Shown here piece by piece: positions 17,501 through 25,059 of a stretch of DNA of 64,000 nucleotides (within the stretch, counting starts at the first letter, position 1; each line of letters begins with the position of its first letter). The translations under genes and the position numbers were made by a program. The notes below the pieces were generated by a model that was not told the DNA's origin, searched no databases, and worked only from the letters and a program-made list of their open reading frames with translations. This stretch comes from Catenuloplanes niger (GTDB lineage Bacteria > Actinomycetota > Actinomycetes > Mycobacteriales > Micromonosporaceae): assembly GCF_031458255.1 (NCBI RefSeq), contig NZ_JAVDYC010000001.1, forward strand, positions 3,543,001-3,607,000, given 5' to 3'.

Positions 17501-17757
17501 CGCTCGCCGTGCAGATCATGGGAGAGCGCCGACACGTCGAGGCTGAGCGCGGTCAGCGACCGCACCAGCCCTGCGTCCACGGCCCGGTTGGTGCTCTCCC
17601 AGAGCCGCAGGCTTGCGAGCACGAGGATGGCTGCCACCGGGACCACGAGGATCATGGCGAGCTTTGTACGGATCCGGGCGTCGCGAAGGCGCGGCAGACC
17701 GGATCGACGCGCGGGACGCGCGAAGTTGCCCAAATTCGCTTTGGGGTGCGTGCTCAC
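14587..17757 (-). CDS. cvnA: Conservon sensor histidine-kinase-like protein with NIT sensor domain (CvnA-type)
   Basis: About 1056 residues. A first membrane helix (about 33-51, AMILVVPVAAILVLASL) is followed by a large extracytoplasmic helical domain of the nitrate/nitrite-sensing (NIT) type (about 55-325), a second helix (about 333-357), a HAMP-like linker, a dimerisation region (LDHLATRMRRNDENLLVLAG, about 476-497) and an HATPase_c domain with N-box LVAELLDNATRFSPP, G1 VEDRGLGM and G2 FRLMGLAVVGRLA. From about 665 to the end it is Pro/Ala/Gln-rich and predicted disordered, finishing with a short conserved-looking TPDEVRGLLSAYHRGVHRGR. GTG 17757 is preferred over TTG 17787 because of the GGAGG 4-5 nt upstream. 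No response regulator is adjacent, as usual for conservons. The sensed ligand is unknown. Confidence 0.92.
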   Translation of the reverse strand: MSTHPKANLGNFARPARRSGLPRLRDARIRTKLAMILVVPVAAILVLASLRLWESTNRAVDAGLVRSLTALSLDVSALSHDLHGERMAAARLLAGGNSAEKSNAFTAATAATDQRIASYQASRRALSDLPENVESRLLTIDSNIDERLDTTRQDVLAGARTTPQAAVLRYGVVMDDLMAYLEVISQTAGEGELADSLRTAFAFSNAKNATAEEQAVAYVALLGNRNLGQEQLASFLATLAEQQEAQVAVAASNDEALRGVVNSTITGDAVTFAERVANTIITTAGSTAPPEITADAASAAIGAVANLMRHAEIDIEQQLIAYAEDEQNAVVQRVIIEIALVLIALALAVALAFLLARSLNASLRRLREGAMTVANHDLPDAVARLRDVRSLGEGGADEIVKELRDPIRLNTRDEVGEVAQAFNVVHREAVRIAAEQAALRTSVSAMFLNLARRSQALVDRMIGELDKIERGEEDPKRLAQLFQLDHLATRMRRNDENLLVLAGADSAPPRREDALLIDVLRASQSEVELYNRIEFGTVDTDISVSAHAVNDVVRLVAELLDNATRFSPPNTVVVADARRVRDYVLIQVEDRGLGMTEEQMESLNQRLETPPTVDVGAFRLMGLAVVGRLASRYGIRVELRPNVEGGTVAQVTLPHGVVVLPRTRGREPALPRPRSPLAVEQGPSAPVSSPPAWGESLTPSRTATLTPPREPAEQWQQPAPQQPRDFQVNAGTPTQALPVAGQNPLRPRQDATQQLPTIGGSAFPSQRQTQPAALAPAPAAPVAPVAPPVAPPAVVQTPIVPPVASAPEAQTISATVHPMSASAGGVSTAPFERGGAPAEQAEAPIFRQMEAVWFRTHGQADTAVWSMPTAGYAPPPVGGTSTPAPSASSAMTAETTALPVRSPEPAAPRRSESRTTSYGAETGTLPSAGNQAPVSSGYGAPAAAPAPPAPAPAPAAAPSVTPDEATWRTAADDGWKRAQEAAKPATSGTTRSGLPKRTPQAQLVPGGVETKPAERTRRTPDEVRGLLSAYHRGVHRGRSAGAEAGDAESNPKETNG

Positions 17758-18177
17758 GAGACCTCCGTCGTTCTCGTCCACGCGCAACCCGCCTTCATGA
17801 CGGCATGGGGGGTGGGGTTGTCACACGCGGCACGATCCGCGATTTCACCAGAAGCGGCCGCGAATGGGAAGCCTCAGCGAGGTAGGAATCGGTCTCGCCG
17901 GACCGATCCGCCAAGAACAGTCACCGGGTGTGGAGTCGGTCTCACCGCGTTGAACTGCACGAATGACTGGGCGCGTGCTATTAATCACCGCAAAGTTATG
18001 CCAAATGTACACCGCACCCGCCCGCATCGTGGGACAAAGTGTCCACGAACGAGCATCCACTCCAGCTTGACCAGTAGACCGAACGGTTGGCACAGTTCTC
18101 GCGTTTGCCGTCTCGTACGCGGGACGGCAGTGAGCGCCGCGCAGCCCTCGCTGCGCCGCGAAGAGGAGGACTGACCC
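17758..18177. other. 420-bp divergent regulatory region between cvnA and the binding-protein gene
   Basis: Locally less GC-rich than its surroundings (17941-18010 has TTAATCACCGCAAAGTTATG). It contains the small dyad GGACA-AAG-TGTCC at 18032-18044 and a TTGACC at 18067-18072 that could be a -35 for the plus-strand gene, though no good -10 follows at 17-18 bp. No ORF or RNA gene was recognised. Confidence 0.5.
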
Positions 18178-19341
18178 TTGAGGCCAACCCGCGCCATGCT
18201 CGCGGTGGTCACCTCGGCCGCTCTGCTGGGAACGGCCGCCGGATGCGATTCAGCGACCACTGAGGACACCGCAGCAACCATTCTGATCGCCGCCGATCTG
18301 GAGCTGACCGGTTCCGGCGCCTCGGTGGGCACCGCCTACAAGAACGCGCTGGAGCTGAAGCGAGATCAGCTCAACGCGGTACCCGGTGGCCCGAGGATCG
18401 AGCTCGACATCAAAGACAACCGGTCGGACAGCAAACTGTCGGCCCAGAACATCACCCAGTTCGCCAACAACTCGAATGTTGCGGCGCTCATCACAGGAGC
18501 TTGCGCGCAGTGCGTGACGGAGTCACTGGAGACGATCACGGCGCGCAAGCTTCCGACGATCTCTCTGTCGCCGTCGTCCGATGTGGTGCTTCCGGTCACG
18601 GAACGTCAATTCATCTTCAAGCTGGCGTCCAATCCGGATCACAACGCGTCCGCACTGGTGTCCGAAATTGCGGCGTCCGATATTGATCGCTTCGCATTGG
18701 TCACCACGACCGACCCGTACGGCGAGAACATGCGGGAGACGATCACCAACGAGGCGCGCAACGCGGACATGACGAAGGTCGGCGACCGGCCGATCGCGCC
18801 GGGCGACGCGGAGGTCGACACCGCGGTCGCGCAGCTGGTCGCGCTGGCCCCGGACGCGCTGGTGGTCGGCGCGTTGCCGGACCGCGCCCAGGAGGTCGCG
18901 GTCAGCGCCCGCAAGGCCGGCTTCGACGGCCCGATCTTCTTCGACGCGGCCGCGGCCGGTGACCTGTTCCTGTCGGGCGAGGCGCAGAAGGCGTCGGACG
19001 GCGCGACCATGGTCTTCTCGCAGACGCTGACGATCGACGAGGTCATCGCGAACACGCCGGCCAAGGCCTCGCGGGCCGCGTGGTTCAGTGACTACACGTC
19101 GCGGTTCGGCACGTACTACGGGCCGTCCTCGTTCGCCGCGGACGCGGTGCAGGTCATCGTGAACGGCGTGCAGCGGGCCGGCGGCACGAACGGCGACGCG
19201 CTGCGCGGCGCGATCGAGACCAGCCAGCTGGACGGGATCACCGGCCCGATCCGTCTGACCCCGACGAACCACTCGGGTCTGATGCCGCAGACGCTGGTGG
19301 TGCTGGTCGCGGACAGCGGCCGCTGGCACCTGAAGGCCTGA
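18178..19341 (+). CDS. Periplasmic-binding lipoprotein of the branched-chain amino-acid (Leu/Ile/Val-binding) type
   Basis: 387 residues with a lipoprotein signal (lipobox LLGTAAGC, Cys23). The mature part is a type I periplasmic-binding fold: ILIAADLELTGSGASVGTAYKNALELKRDQLN, NRSDSKLSAQNITQFA, SLSPSSDVVLP, DRFALVTTTDPYGENM, and a C-terminal SSFAADAVQVIVNGVQRAGG. The TTG start at 18178 is supported by GAGGAGGA 7 nt upstream. No permease or ATPase genes of the Liv type are nearby, so it is an orphan binding protein. Its position, divergent from the conservon kinase, suggests it may present a ligand to that sensor rather than feed a transporter; this is inference. Confidence 0.85.
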   Translation: MRPTRAMLAVVTSAALLGTAAGCDSATTEDTAATILIAADLELTGSGASVGTAYKNALELKRDQLNAVPGGPRIELDIKDNRSDSKLSAQNITQFANNSNVAALITGACAQCVTESLETITARKLPTISLSPSSDVVLPVTERQFIFKLASNPDHNASALVSEIAASDIDRFALVTTTDPYGENMRETITNEARNADMTKVGDRPIAPGDAEVDTAVAQLVALAPDALVVGALPDRAQEVAVSARKAGFDGPIFFDAAAAGDLFLSGEAQKASDGATMVFSQTLTIDEVIANTPAKASRAAWFSDYTSRFGTYYGPSSFAADAVQVIVNGVQRAGGTNGDALRGAIETSQLDGITGPIRLTPTNHSGLMPQTLVVLVADSGRWHLKA

Positions 19342-19357
19342 TCCACCCGCATCACGA

Positions 19358-19391
19358 CGAAGGGGGCCCGCCGGTCGGCGGGCCCCCTTCG
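19358..19391. terminator. Bidirectional terminator hairpin
   Basis: CGAAGGGGGCCCGCCG (19358-19373) and CGGCGGGCCCCCTTCG (19376-19391) pair perfectly across a 2-nt gap, between the convergent binding-protein and permease genes. In practice the innermost pairs open to form the loop. Confidence 0.82.
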
Positions 19392-19405
19392 CGTTGCCGG
19401 AAGCA

Positions 19406-20200
19406 CTACCGGGAGGTCTCCCGGGCCCACGGCAGGAGCAGCCGCTCCAGCCAGACGATCAGGTAGTACGACAGCACGCTCATCAGGCCGAGCAGGAAGA
19501 TCCCGGCGAACGCCAGCGGCGTGTTCAGCTGGGACCGGGACGACGCGATCACGTAACCGATGCCGTCGCCGCCACCGCCGATGAACTCACCCACCACCGC
19601 GCCGACGAAGGCCAGCGAGATGCCGAGCTTGAGGCCGGTGAAGAACTGCGGCAGCGCCCACGGCACCCGGACCTTGAGGAACGTCTTCGCGCGCGACGCG
19701 GCCAGCGACTGGGTCAGCTCGATCAGGTCGGCCGGCACGGACTTGAGGCCGGCCATCGTGGACAGCACGATCGGGAAGAACGAGAGCAGCACCACGACCA
19801 GCACCTTCGGCTCGTAGCCGAAGCCGAACCACATCACCAGCATCGGCCCGATGGCGATCTTCGGGATGGCGTTGAAGGCCACCAGGATCGGGGAGATGGC
19901 CTGGTCGAGCACGCGGGAACCGGCCAGCGACAGGGCCAGCGCGACGCCGATGACGATCGCGATGGCGAAGCCCAGCCAGACCTCGAACAGCGTGAACAGC
20001 GACTGGTCGATCAGGTACTCGGCACGCGAGCCGACGATCACCTCGAGCGCGAGCTCGGGGGACGGGACCACCGAGGTCGGCACGTCCCAGAGGCGTACCG
20101 CGCCGTACCAGGCGGCCAGCAACAGCACGAAAGCGAACAATGGCAGCAGTACGCCACCGACCTGTGGGCGCCGGAAACGCCCCACGGCCTGCGTGGTCAT
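19406..20200 (-). CDS. ABC transporter permease, nitrate/sulfonate/taurine/HMP (SsuC/TauC/ThiX) type
   Basis: A 264-residue inner-membrane permease with about six hydrophobic segments. The cytoplasmic EAA loop, which docks on the ATPase, is visible around ASRAKTFLKVRVPWALPQ, followed by FFTGLKLGISLAFVGAVVGEF, which is characteristic of this subfamily. The start ATG 20200 is divergent from the ATPase gene, 138 bp away. The transporter's three components are on alternating strands, an unusual layout. Substrate cannot be assigned from the permease. Confidence 0.9.
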   Translation of the reverse strand: MTTQAVGRFRRPQVGGVLLPLFAFVLLLAAWYGAVRLWDVPTSVVPSPELALEVIVGSRAEYLIDQSLFTLFEVWLGFAIAIVIGVALALSLAGSRVLDQAISPILVAFNAIPKIAIGPMLVMWFGFGYEPKVLVVVLLSFFPIVLSTMAGLKSVPADLIELTQSLAASRAKTFLKVRVPWALPQFFTGLKLGISLAFVGAVVGEFIGGGGDGIGYVIASSRSQLNTPLAFAGIFLLGLMSVLSYYLIVWLERLLLPWARETSR

Positions 20201-20295
20201 AAGAACTCCCTTGTGGAACCGAGGGTTGGGAAATTCGCGATTGCATCAAATCATGAGATTCGACGCTATGTACGGACACGATGGGCAGGGGCTAG

Positions 20296-20329
20296 CCTGT
20301 GCGCTCAGAGTGCTCGCCGATCGCACAGG
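20296..20329. promoter_or_regulatory. 8-bp inverted repeat overlapping the Shine-Dalgarno of the ABC ATPase gene
   Basis: CCTGTGCG (20296-20303) and CGCACAGG (20322-20329) are exact reverse complements separated by 18 bp. The right arm runs into the Shine-Dalgarno AGGAGAGG (20327-20334) of the gene at 20339. It could be an operator in the divergent promoter region or an RNA stem that limits ribosome access. Confidence 0.45.
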
Positions 20330-20338
20330 AGAGGGCAA

Positions 20339-21109
20339 ATGATCCAGCTCAACAACGTCTCCCGGACGTTCCACGGACGCCGCGGCACCGTGGAGGCGCT
20401 GCGGGGCATCAATCTGCACATCCGCGAGGGTGAGTTCGTCGCGATCGTGGGCCGGTCCGGCTGCGGCAAGTCCACATTGCTCCGGCTGATCGCCGGGTTG
20501 CTCCCGGTGACGGACGGCAACATCGTCGTCGGCGGCACCGCCGTCACCAAGGCCCGGCGGGAGACCGCCATGCAGTTCCAGCGTCCCGCGCTGCTGCCGT
20601 GGCGTACCGTGCTGGGCAACGTGCTGTTCCCGGTGGAGATCTTCGGTTGGAAGAAGCGCCAGCACGTCGAGCGCGCCCGCCAGCTGCTCGCCACCGTGGG
20701 CCTCGAAGGCTTCGAGAACACCATGCCGCACGAGCTGTCCGGCGGCATGCAGCAGCGCGTCTCGCTGTGCCGGTCGCTGATCCAGTCACCCAAGGTGATG
20801 CTGATGGACGAGCCGTTCTCCGCGCTCGACGCGCTCACCCGCGAGGAGATGAGCGTCGAGCTGCAGCGCATCCACATGGAGGAGCGCACCACCACGGTCT
20901 TCGTCACCCACTCGATCGACGAGGCGGTGCTGCTGGCCGACCGGGTGATCGTGCTCAGTCCGCGACCCGGCCGGATCAAGGAGATCGTCGAGATCGACGT
21001 CCCCCGCCCGCGGTCGCTCGGCCCGAGCCCGTACCTGGAGACGCTGGCCGGGCACCAGGCCCGCCTGCACGAGCTGCTGATGCACAAGGACGAGCCGATC
21101 GCGGCCTGA
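20339..21109 (+). CDS. ABC transporter ATP-binding protein, SsuB/TauB/ThiZ type
   Basis: A 256-residue ATPase. Walker A is GRSGCGKST (about 42-50), the Q-loop is in MQFQRPALLPWRTV, the signature is LSGGMQQRVSLCRSL, Walker B is VMLMDEPFSALD, and the H-loop is VFVTHSIDEAV. The C-terminal PRPGRIKEIVEIDVPRPR matches the nitrate/sulfonate group. ATG 20339 is set by AGGAGAGG 5 nt upstream and the family start MIQLNNVSRTF. It is convergent with the binding-protein gene at 21179 and presumably assembles with it and the permease at 19406. Confidence 0.93.
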   Translation: MIQLNNVSRTFHGRRGTVEALRGINLHIREGEFVAIVGRSGCGKSTLLRLIAGLLPVTDGNIVVGGTAVTKARRETAMQFQRPALLPWRTVLGNVLFPVEIFGWKKRQHVERARQLLATVGLEGFENTMPHELSGGMQQRVSLCRSLIQSPKVMLMDEPFSALDALTREEMSVELQRIHMEERTTTVFVTHSIDEAVLLADRVIVLSPRPGRIKEIVEIDVPRPRSLGPSPYLETLAGHQARLHELLMHKDEPIAA

Positions 21110-21126
21110 CCTTTGTGGACAGACAA

Positions 21127-21156
21127 TCGGCCGTGCCCCGCGAGGGACACGGCCGA
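21127..21156. terminator. Bidirectional terminator hairpin
   Basis: TCGGCCGTGCCCC (21127-21139) pairs with GGGACACGGCCGA (21144-21156) with one mismatch around a GCGA tetraloop, between the convergent ATPase and binding-protein genes. Confidence 0.78.
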
Positions 21157-21178
21157 ATGTCGTTGCGGCATCGCTCGA

Positions 21179-22201
21179 TCAGGCCTTGGGAGCCAGATCG
21201 ACCTTCACGAAGTCCGCCGGGGTCTTGCCGGCCGGGATCGCACCCGCGCCCTCCAGGATCGCGATGACCTTGGCCACCCGGTCCGCGTCGACGACGCCCA
21301 GCTTCGGCGCGTCACCGATGGTGTACGGCTTCATGATGACCATCTCGGCCGCGGCGACCTCGACGTCCGTCTCCGGCACGGCCTTGGCCAGGATGTCGGC
21401 CGCCTCCTGCGGGTTGTTGATCGAGTAGTCCATGCCCTTGAGCAGCGCGGTCGCGAACTTCTGCGCCATCTCCGGCTGCTCGTTCGCGATCTGGTCCGAG
21501 GTGAGCAGGAAGTGACCGTAGAGGTCGGTGATCACGTCGGAGAACGCCAGCGAGACCGCCTTGCGGGTGCCACCGCCGGCCGCCTTCTCGATCAGCGGCT
21601 GACCCACGACGAACTGGCCGATCGCGTCGACCCGGCCCTGGCCCAGCGCCGGGCCGAGCGCGCCGGCCTCGGTCGGGATGATCTTCACCTTGGTGTGGTC
21701 GAAGCCGGCCAGCTGCGCGTACAGCGGGAACAGGATCGACGTGGTGGCGCCGTTCTGGTCGCCGAGCTTCTTGCCCTCGAGGTCCTTCGGCGTGGTGATG
21801 CCCTTGTCGTCGAGGGTCATGATGCCGACCATCGAGCGCTGCTGCACCGCGGCGACCGCGGTGATGCCCTCGGTCCTGCCGTTCGCCTTCTGCAGCATGT
21901 AACCGGTCGAGTCCACCGGCGCGAACTGCGCGGCGCCGGACTGCAGCGCGGTCATGTTCTCGCCGGAGCCGGTGCCGACCTGGATGTCGACGTCGAGGCC
22001 GACCTCCTCGAAGAAGCCCTTCTCCTTCGCGACGTACGCGTAGCCCTCACGGCCGAACGTGTTGAACGCTGTTAGATACGTCACCTTCGTGAGCGCACCG
22101 GAGGCGCTGTCGCCTCCGGAGTCACCCGAATCGGTGCATCCGGCCACTGCCACCACTGCCATGGCAGCAACAGCCGCCGCGAGTCCGCGGAACGTCCTCA
22201 T
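21179..22201 (-). CDS. ABC transporter substrate-binding lipoprotein, SsuA/NMT1/THI5-like
   Basis: 340 residues with a lipoprotein signal peptide (lipobox VVAVAGC, Cys22) and a Gly/Ser/Asp linker. The mature domain shows the NMT1/THI5-like pattern: AYVAKEKGFFEEVGLDVDI, TALQSGAAQFAPVDSTGY, MTLDDKGITTPKDLEGKKLG, and ALGQGRVDAIGQFVVGQP. Members bind sulfonates, nitrate, taurine, riboflavin or the thiamine pyrimidine HMP. HMP is tempting because a thiamine operon lies 8 kb away, but I found no TPP-riboswitch consensus upstream, so the ligand stays open. Same strand as the permease, opposite to the ATPase. Confidence 0.88.
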   Translation of the reverse strand: MRTFRGLAAAVAAMAVVAVAGCTDSGDSGGDSASGALTKVTYLTAFNTFGREGYAYVAKEKGFFEEVGLDVDIQVGTGSGENMTALQSGAAQFAPVDSTGYMLQKANGRTEGITAVAAVQQRSMVGIMTLDDKGITTPKDLEGKKLGDQNGATTSILFPLYAQLAGFDHTKVKIIPTEAGALGPALGQGRVDAIGQFVVGQPLIEKAAGGGTRKAVSLAFSDVITDLYGHFLLTSDQIANEQPEMAQKFATALLKGMDYSINNPQEAADILAKAVPETDVEVAAAEMVIMKPYTIGDAPKLGVVDADRVAKVIAILEGAGAIPAGKTPADFVKVDLAPKA

Positions 22202-22435
22202 GGGATTCTTGCCCTTCCTCCAGCCACCCTGGCTAGGCCATCTAGGTCAGGTGTGAGCGGGCCGGGCGGTGGCGGCATCACTATCGATCCCCCTGCCGAC
22301 ATCCCCCGGCGTAGCGGGCAACAGAGTACGAGACCATGCGTTACCGGTCACCCCGCCCTGGCATTGCGAGACGGCAACGAAATGGACAGTGTTGGCTTAA
22401 CCACTTCTTAGGTGCGAGAACGCTGAGATGGGGGC

Positions 22436-22441
22436 TAACCT
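22436..22441 (+). promoter_or_regulatory. Candidate -10 element for a leaderless transcript of the F420 oxidoreductase
   Basis: TAACCT fits the actinobacterial TANNNT -10 consensus and lies 8 nt before the ATG at 22450. Since no Shine-Dalgarno is seen, the mRNA may start at or near the ATG. No clear -35 is present. Confidence 0.4.
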
Positions 22442-22449
22442 CTGCGCCC

Positions 22450-23382
22450 ATGCGAGTCTGCGTGTTCACCGAGCCACACCGTGGCGCCACATTCGACGAG
22501 ATGCTGCGCGCGGCGCAGCACGCCGAGGCGGCCGGCTACGACGGCTTCTTCCGCGCGGACCACTTCATGCCGGTGAACAGGTCGGACGGCTTCCCGGGCC
22601 CGTCCGACGCGTGGGTGACGCTCGGCGCGATCGCGCGTGAGACGCGCACGATTCGGCTCGGCACACTGCTGACCTCGGCGACTTTCCGTCACCCCGCGAT
22701 TACGGCGGTAACCGTCGCGCAGGTGGACGAGATGAGCAACGGACGCATCGACTTCGGTCTCGGTGCGGGATGGCTCGGCGCGGAACACACAGCGCTCGGT
22801 ATTCCTTTCTTCACACCGCGTGAAAGGTTCGAGCGGCTCGACGAACAGCTGCAGATCATCACCGGGCTCTGGGCGACTCCGCGCGGTGAGCGCTTTTCCT
22901 TTACCGGCAAGCATTTCACGCTCGTCGACGCACTCGCGCTGCCGAAGCCGGTGCAGACGCCCGGCCCGCCGGTGATCGTCGGTGGCCGCGGCCCGAAGAG
23001 CACCCCGCGGCTCGCCGCGCTCCACGCGGACGAGTACAACGTGCCGCCGTCGTCCGCCGCGAAGTGCGCCGAGCAGTACGACCTGGTCCGCGCCGCGAGC
23101 GAGAAGTACGGCCGGACCAAGGCGCCACTGGTCTTGTCCGCGAGCGTCGCGGTCGCGTGTGGACGGACCGACGCGGAGATCGCCCAGCGCCTCGCCCTGC
23201 TGGAGGAGCCGTCCATCCTGCCGCCCGAGCCGGTCATCGCCGGCACGCCGGACCAGGTGGTCGAGCAACTCGCGGCGTACGCCGAGGCCGGCGCCACCCG
23301 GCTCTACGTGCGGCTGCGTGACCAGTCCGACCTGGACCTGCTGGACCTCCTCGCCGCCGAGGTCATTCCGCACCTTCCGTAA
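22450..23382 (+). CDS. LLM-class F420-dependent oxidoreductase
   Basis: A 310-residue luciferase-like TIM-barrel protein. It begins MRVCVFTEPHRGATFDEML, and has GYDGFFRADHF, LGTLLTSATFRHPA, the hallmark SNGRIDFGLGAGWLGAEH, GIPFFTPRERFERLDEQLQ, and a C-terminal VIAGTPDQVVEQLAAYAEAGATR. The last is typical of the TIGR03560-like subgroup that uses deazaflavin F420, a cofactor common in actinobacteria. The substrate is unknown. ATG 22450 is chosen as the family start; an upstream in-frame extension to 22336 is Arg-rich and lacks family residues. It is followed 28 bp later by the membrane-protein gene. Confidence 0.87.
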   Translation: MRVCVFTEPHRGATFDEMLRAAQHAEAAGYDGFFRADHFMPVNRSDGFPGPSDAWVTLGAIARETRTIRLGTLLTSATFRHPAITAVTVAQVDEMSNGRIDFGLGAGWLGAEHTALGIPFFTPRERFERLDEQLQIITGLWATPRGERFSFTGKHFTLVDALALPKPVQTPGPPVIVGGRGPKSTPRLAALHADEYNVPPSSAAKCAEQYDLVRAASEKYGRTKAPLVLSASVAVACGRTDAEIAQRLALLEEPSILPPEPVIAGTPDQVVEQLAAYAEAGATRLYVRLRDQSDLDLLDLLAAEVIPHLP

Positions 23383-23410
23383 CGAATCTTCCCCCCGTAA
23401 CGTGCCTCAC

Positions 23411-24745
23411 ATGGCCATTCGGACCTGGGGCAGGATGCTGCTGACCGCACTGGGGGCAAGCCTCCTGGTGGGCGCCGGCCAGCTCGGCATCGCCTACGGG
23501 TTCGGGCTGGTCCGCTTCGGCCGCGCGTTCGCCGGCGGCACCGCGAACCAGTGGAACGCACAGCTCGCCTGGGTCGCCTGGTTCGCGATCGTCGCCGCCG
23601 TCACCGGCGCGCTGGCCGCGGACCGCGCCGCCCGCCGGCTCGGCCACGACGGCGGTCCTCCCGCGCTGGCCGGCCTGGCCGTCGCCGCGAGCGCCGGCGC
23701 GGCAGGGACCGCCCTGATCACCATGCCGGCCGCCCACGCCGCGCAGCTCACCGGCGGCACCGATCCGGCCGGCGCGGTCGGGATCGCGGTCCTCGCCGGT
23801 GCGGCCGCCGGCCTGCCGCTCGCCGCACTCGCGCTCTGGCAGCGGACGTACGCGTGGGCGCTGATCTCCGTCGCGGCCGCGACCTGGCTGCTCGCCGTCG
23901 CCTCGGCGGTGCCGTCGTTCGGGCCGGGCCAGGAACTGCCCGTCGTCCGGCTCGGCGTGCTCGACCCGGCCACGTTCAGCACCGGCGCCGTCCAGCGCCT
24001 CGCGGTCGTCGTGATGCCGTCGCTCGCGCTGATCGCCGGCGCCGCGATCGGCGCGATCGCCCGCCGCCGCGACCGGCACACCGCGATCGTCGCCACGTCC
24101 GGACTGCTCGGGCCCGCGCCGCTGACGGTCGCGTACCTCACGGCCGGGCCGGGCGGGCCCGCCGACGCCTACCAGGCGGCACCGTTCTGGGGCTCGCTGG
24201 TCGCGCTGGCCGCGGGAGCGCTGGGCTCGCTGCTCGCGGTCGTCACCCACCGCACCGACCAGGACCACACCCCTCCGCCGGTACGCGGTGAGCCCGGCAC
24301 CCCCGGCCCGCCCGACGGCCCGGGTTCCGCCGCCGACTCCGACGGCCCCGGCACGGCCCGGGAACCCACCGGCCCACCTCCGGTCACCGGCCCGCCCCGC
24401 GTCGCCGGGCCACCTCCCGCGACCGGCCCACCTTCCGCCACCGGCCCGCGTTCCGCCACCGGTCCGCGTCCGGCCGCCGGGCCCTCGACGACCGCGGGTC
24501 CCGGCCCGGCCGACCTCGGCGGCTCGACCGGTTCCGGCAGCCCGGGCCGCTCCCGCGGCTCGGACCGTACCGGCGGCTCGGACCGTACCGGCGGCTCGGA
24601 CCGTACCCGCGGCTCGGACCGTACCGGCGGCTCGGAGAGTTCCGGCAGTCCGGACCGATCCGGCGGCTCGGCCGGTTCCGCCGACGCGGACGGTGCCGGC
24701 GGTGGGGTACGTCGGCCGGGAACGGGGTACCCGTACCGAATGTGA
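23411..24745 (+). CDS. Polytopic membrane protein with a Pro/Gly/Ser-rich repeat tail
   Basis: 444 residues; family not recognised. Residues about 1-285 contain several hydrophobic segments (LLTALGASLLVGAGQLGIAYGFG, LAWVAWFAIVAAVTGALAA, a VAIAVLAGAAAGLPLAALAL-type helix, ALISVAAATWLLAVASAV, SLALIAGAAIGAIA, LVALAAGALGSLLAVV), suggesting about seven membrane spans. From about residue 290 the chain is a hydrophilic cytoplasmic-type tail rich in Pro, Gly, Ser, Thr and Arg. It includes GPPPVTGPP-like repeats and a six-residue repeat GSDRTG. The start ATG 23411 has no clear Shine-Dalgarno. It lies just downstream of the F420 enzyme and upstream of a giant disordered protein, so the three may be one transcript. 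Confidence 0.7.
   Translation: MAIRTWGRMLLTALGASLLVGAGQLGIAYGFGLVRFGRAFAGGTANQWNAQLAWVAWFAIVAAVTGALAADRAARRLGHDGGPPALAGLAVAASAGAAGTALITMPAAHAAQLTGGTDPAGAVGIAVLAGAAAGLPLAALALWQRTYAWALISVAAATWLLAVASAVPSFGPGQELPVVRLGVLDPATFSTGAVQRLAVVVMPSLALIAGAAIGAIARRRDRHTAIVATSGLLGPAPLTVAYLTAGPGGPADAYQAAPFWGSLVALAAGALGSLLAVVTHRTDQDHTPPPVRGEPGTPGPPDGPGSAADSDGPGTAREPTGPPPVTGPPRVAGPPPATGPPSATGPRSATGPRPAAGPSTTAGPGPADLGGSTGSGSPGRSRGSDRTGGSDRTGGSDRTRGSDRTGGSESSGSPDRSGGSAGSADADGAGGGVRRPGTGYPYRM
24557..24640 (+). repeat. 18-bp tandem repeat (four copies) in the membrane-protein tail
   Basis: GGCTCGGACCGTACCGGC occurs at 24557, 24575, 24593 (one substitution) and 24611, followed by a diverged fifth copy. The reading frame is kept, giving GSDRTG repeats. 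Copy-number change would lengthen the tail without a frameshift. Confidence 0.9.
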
Positions 24746-25059
24746 TCCTCGATCCGGCGGAACGGGATCCGCCCCACCTCGGCACGAGCATCCGCGACAC
24801 GGCCCGGACCTCGGCGAATCCGCTCGATCCCGGCACTCCGATAAGCTCCATCGGCTCGACCAGCACGGACGAAGCAGTCAGTGCAGACATATCGGCCACA
24901 ACGGGGAAGTCAGACCGCCCAGGAACGAAGGACGATGATCCGCCCGGCCCGGAATCTCACATCTCCCGTGATTCCGTGCCGAACGCTTTGATCTCTCCGA
25001 CACTGGATGACGTGTTGTCTCCCAAGGAACGCGAGACGCAGGAAGAGGGCGGGAGCGAC
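24746..25059. other. 314-bp leader before the giant disordered protein
   Basis: The frame of the next gene stays open through here from a GTG at 24742 that overlaps the previous stop. However, the base composition is lower in GC than the gene body (for example around 24985-25010), and a better start with a Shine-Dalgarno occurs at 25060. I therefore treat it as untranslated or as an alternative 106-residue N-terminal extension. Confidence 0.45.

Noticed and set aside
13133-17757. Reading the cvnA-D cluster as an ordinary two-component system
   Set aside because: No response regulator is present; roadblock, DUF742 and GTPase genes in coupled order define a conservon.
15793-18174. A 793-codon plus-strand frame opposite cvnA
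   Set aside because: Shadow of the kinase gene; no motif, and it crosses the cvnA start and the divergent promoter region.
22202-22449. Possible TPP riboswitch upstream of the NMT1/THI5-like binding protein
   Set aside because: Neither CTGAGA nor the ACCTGATC...GCCGGCG block is present on the relevant strand.
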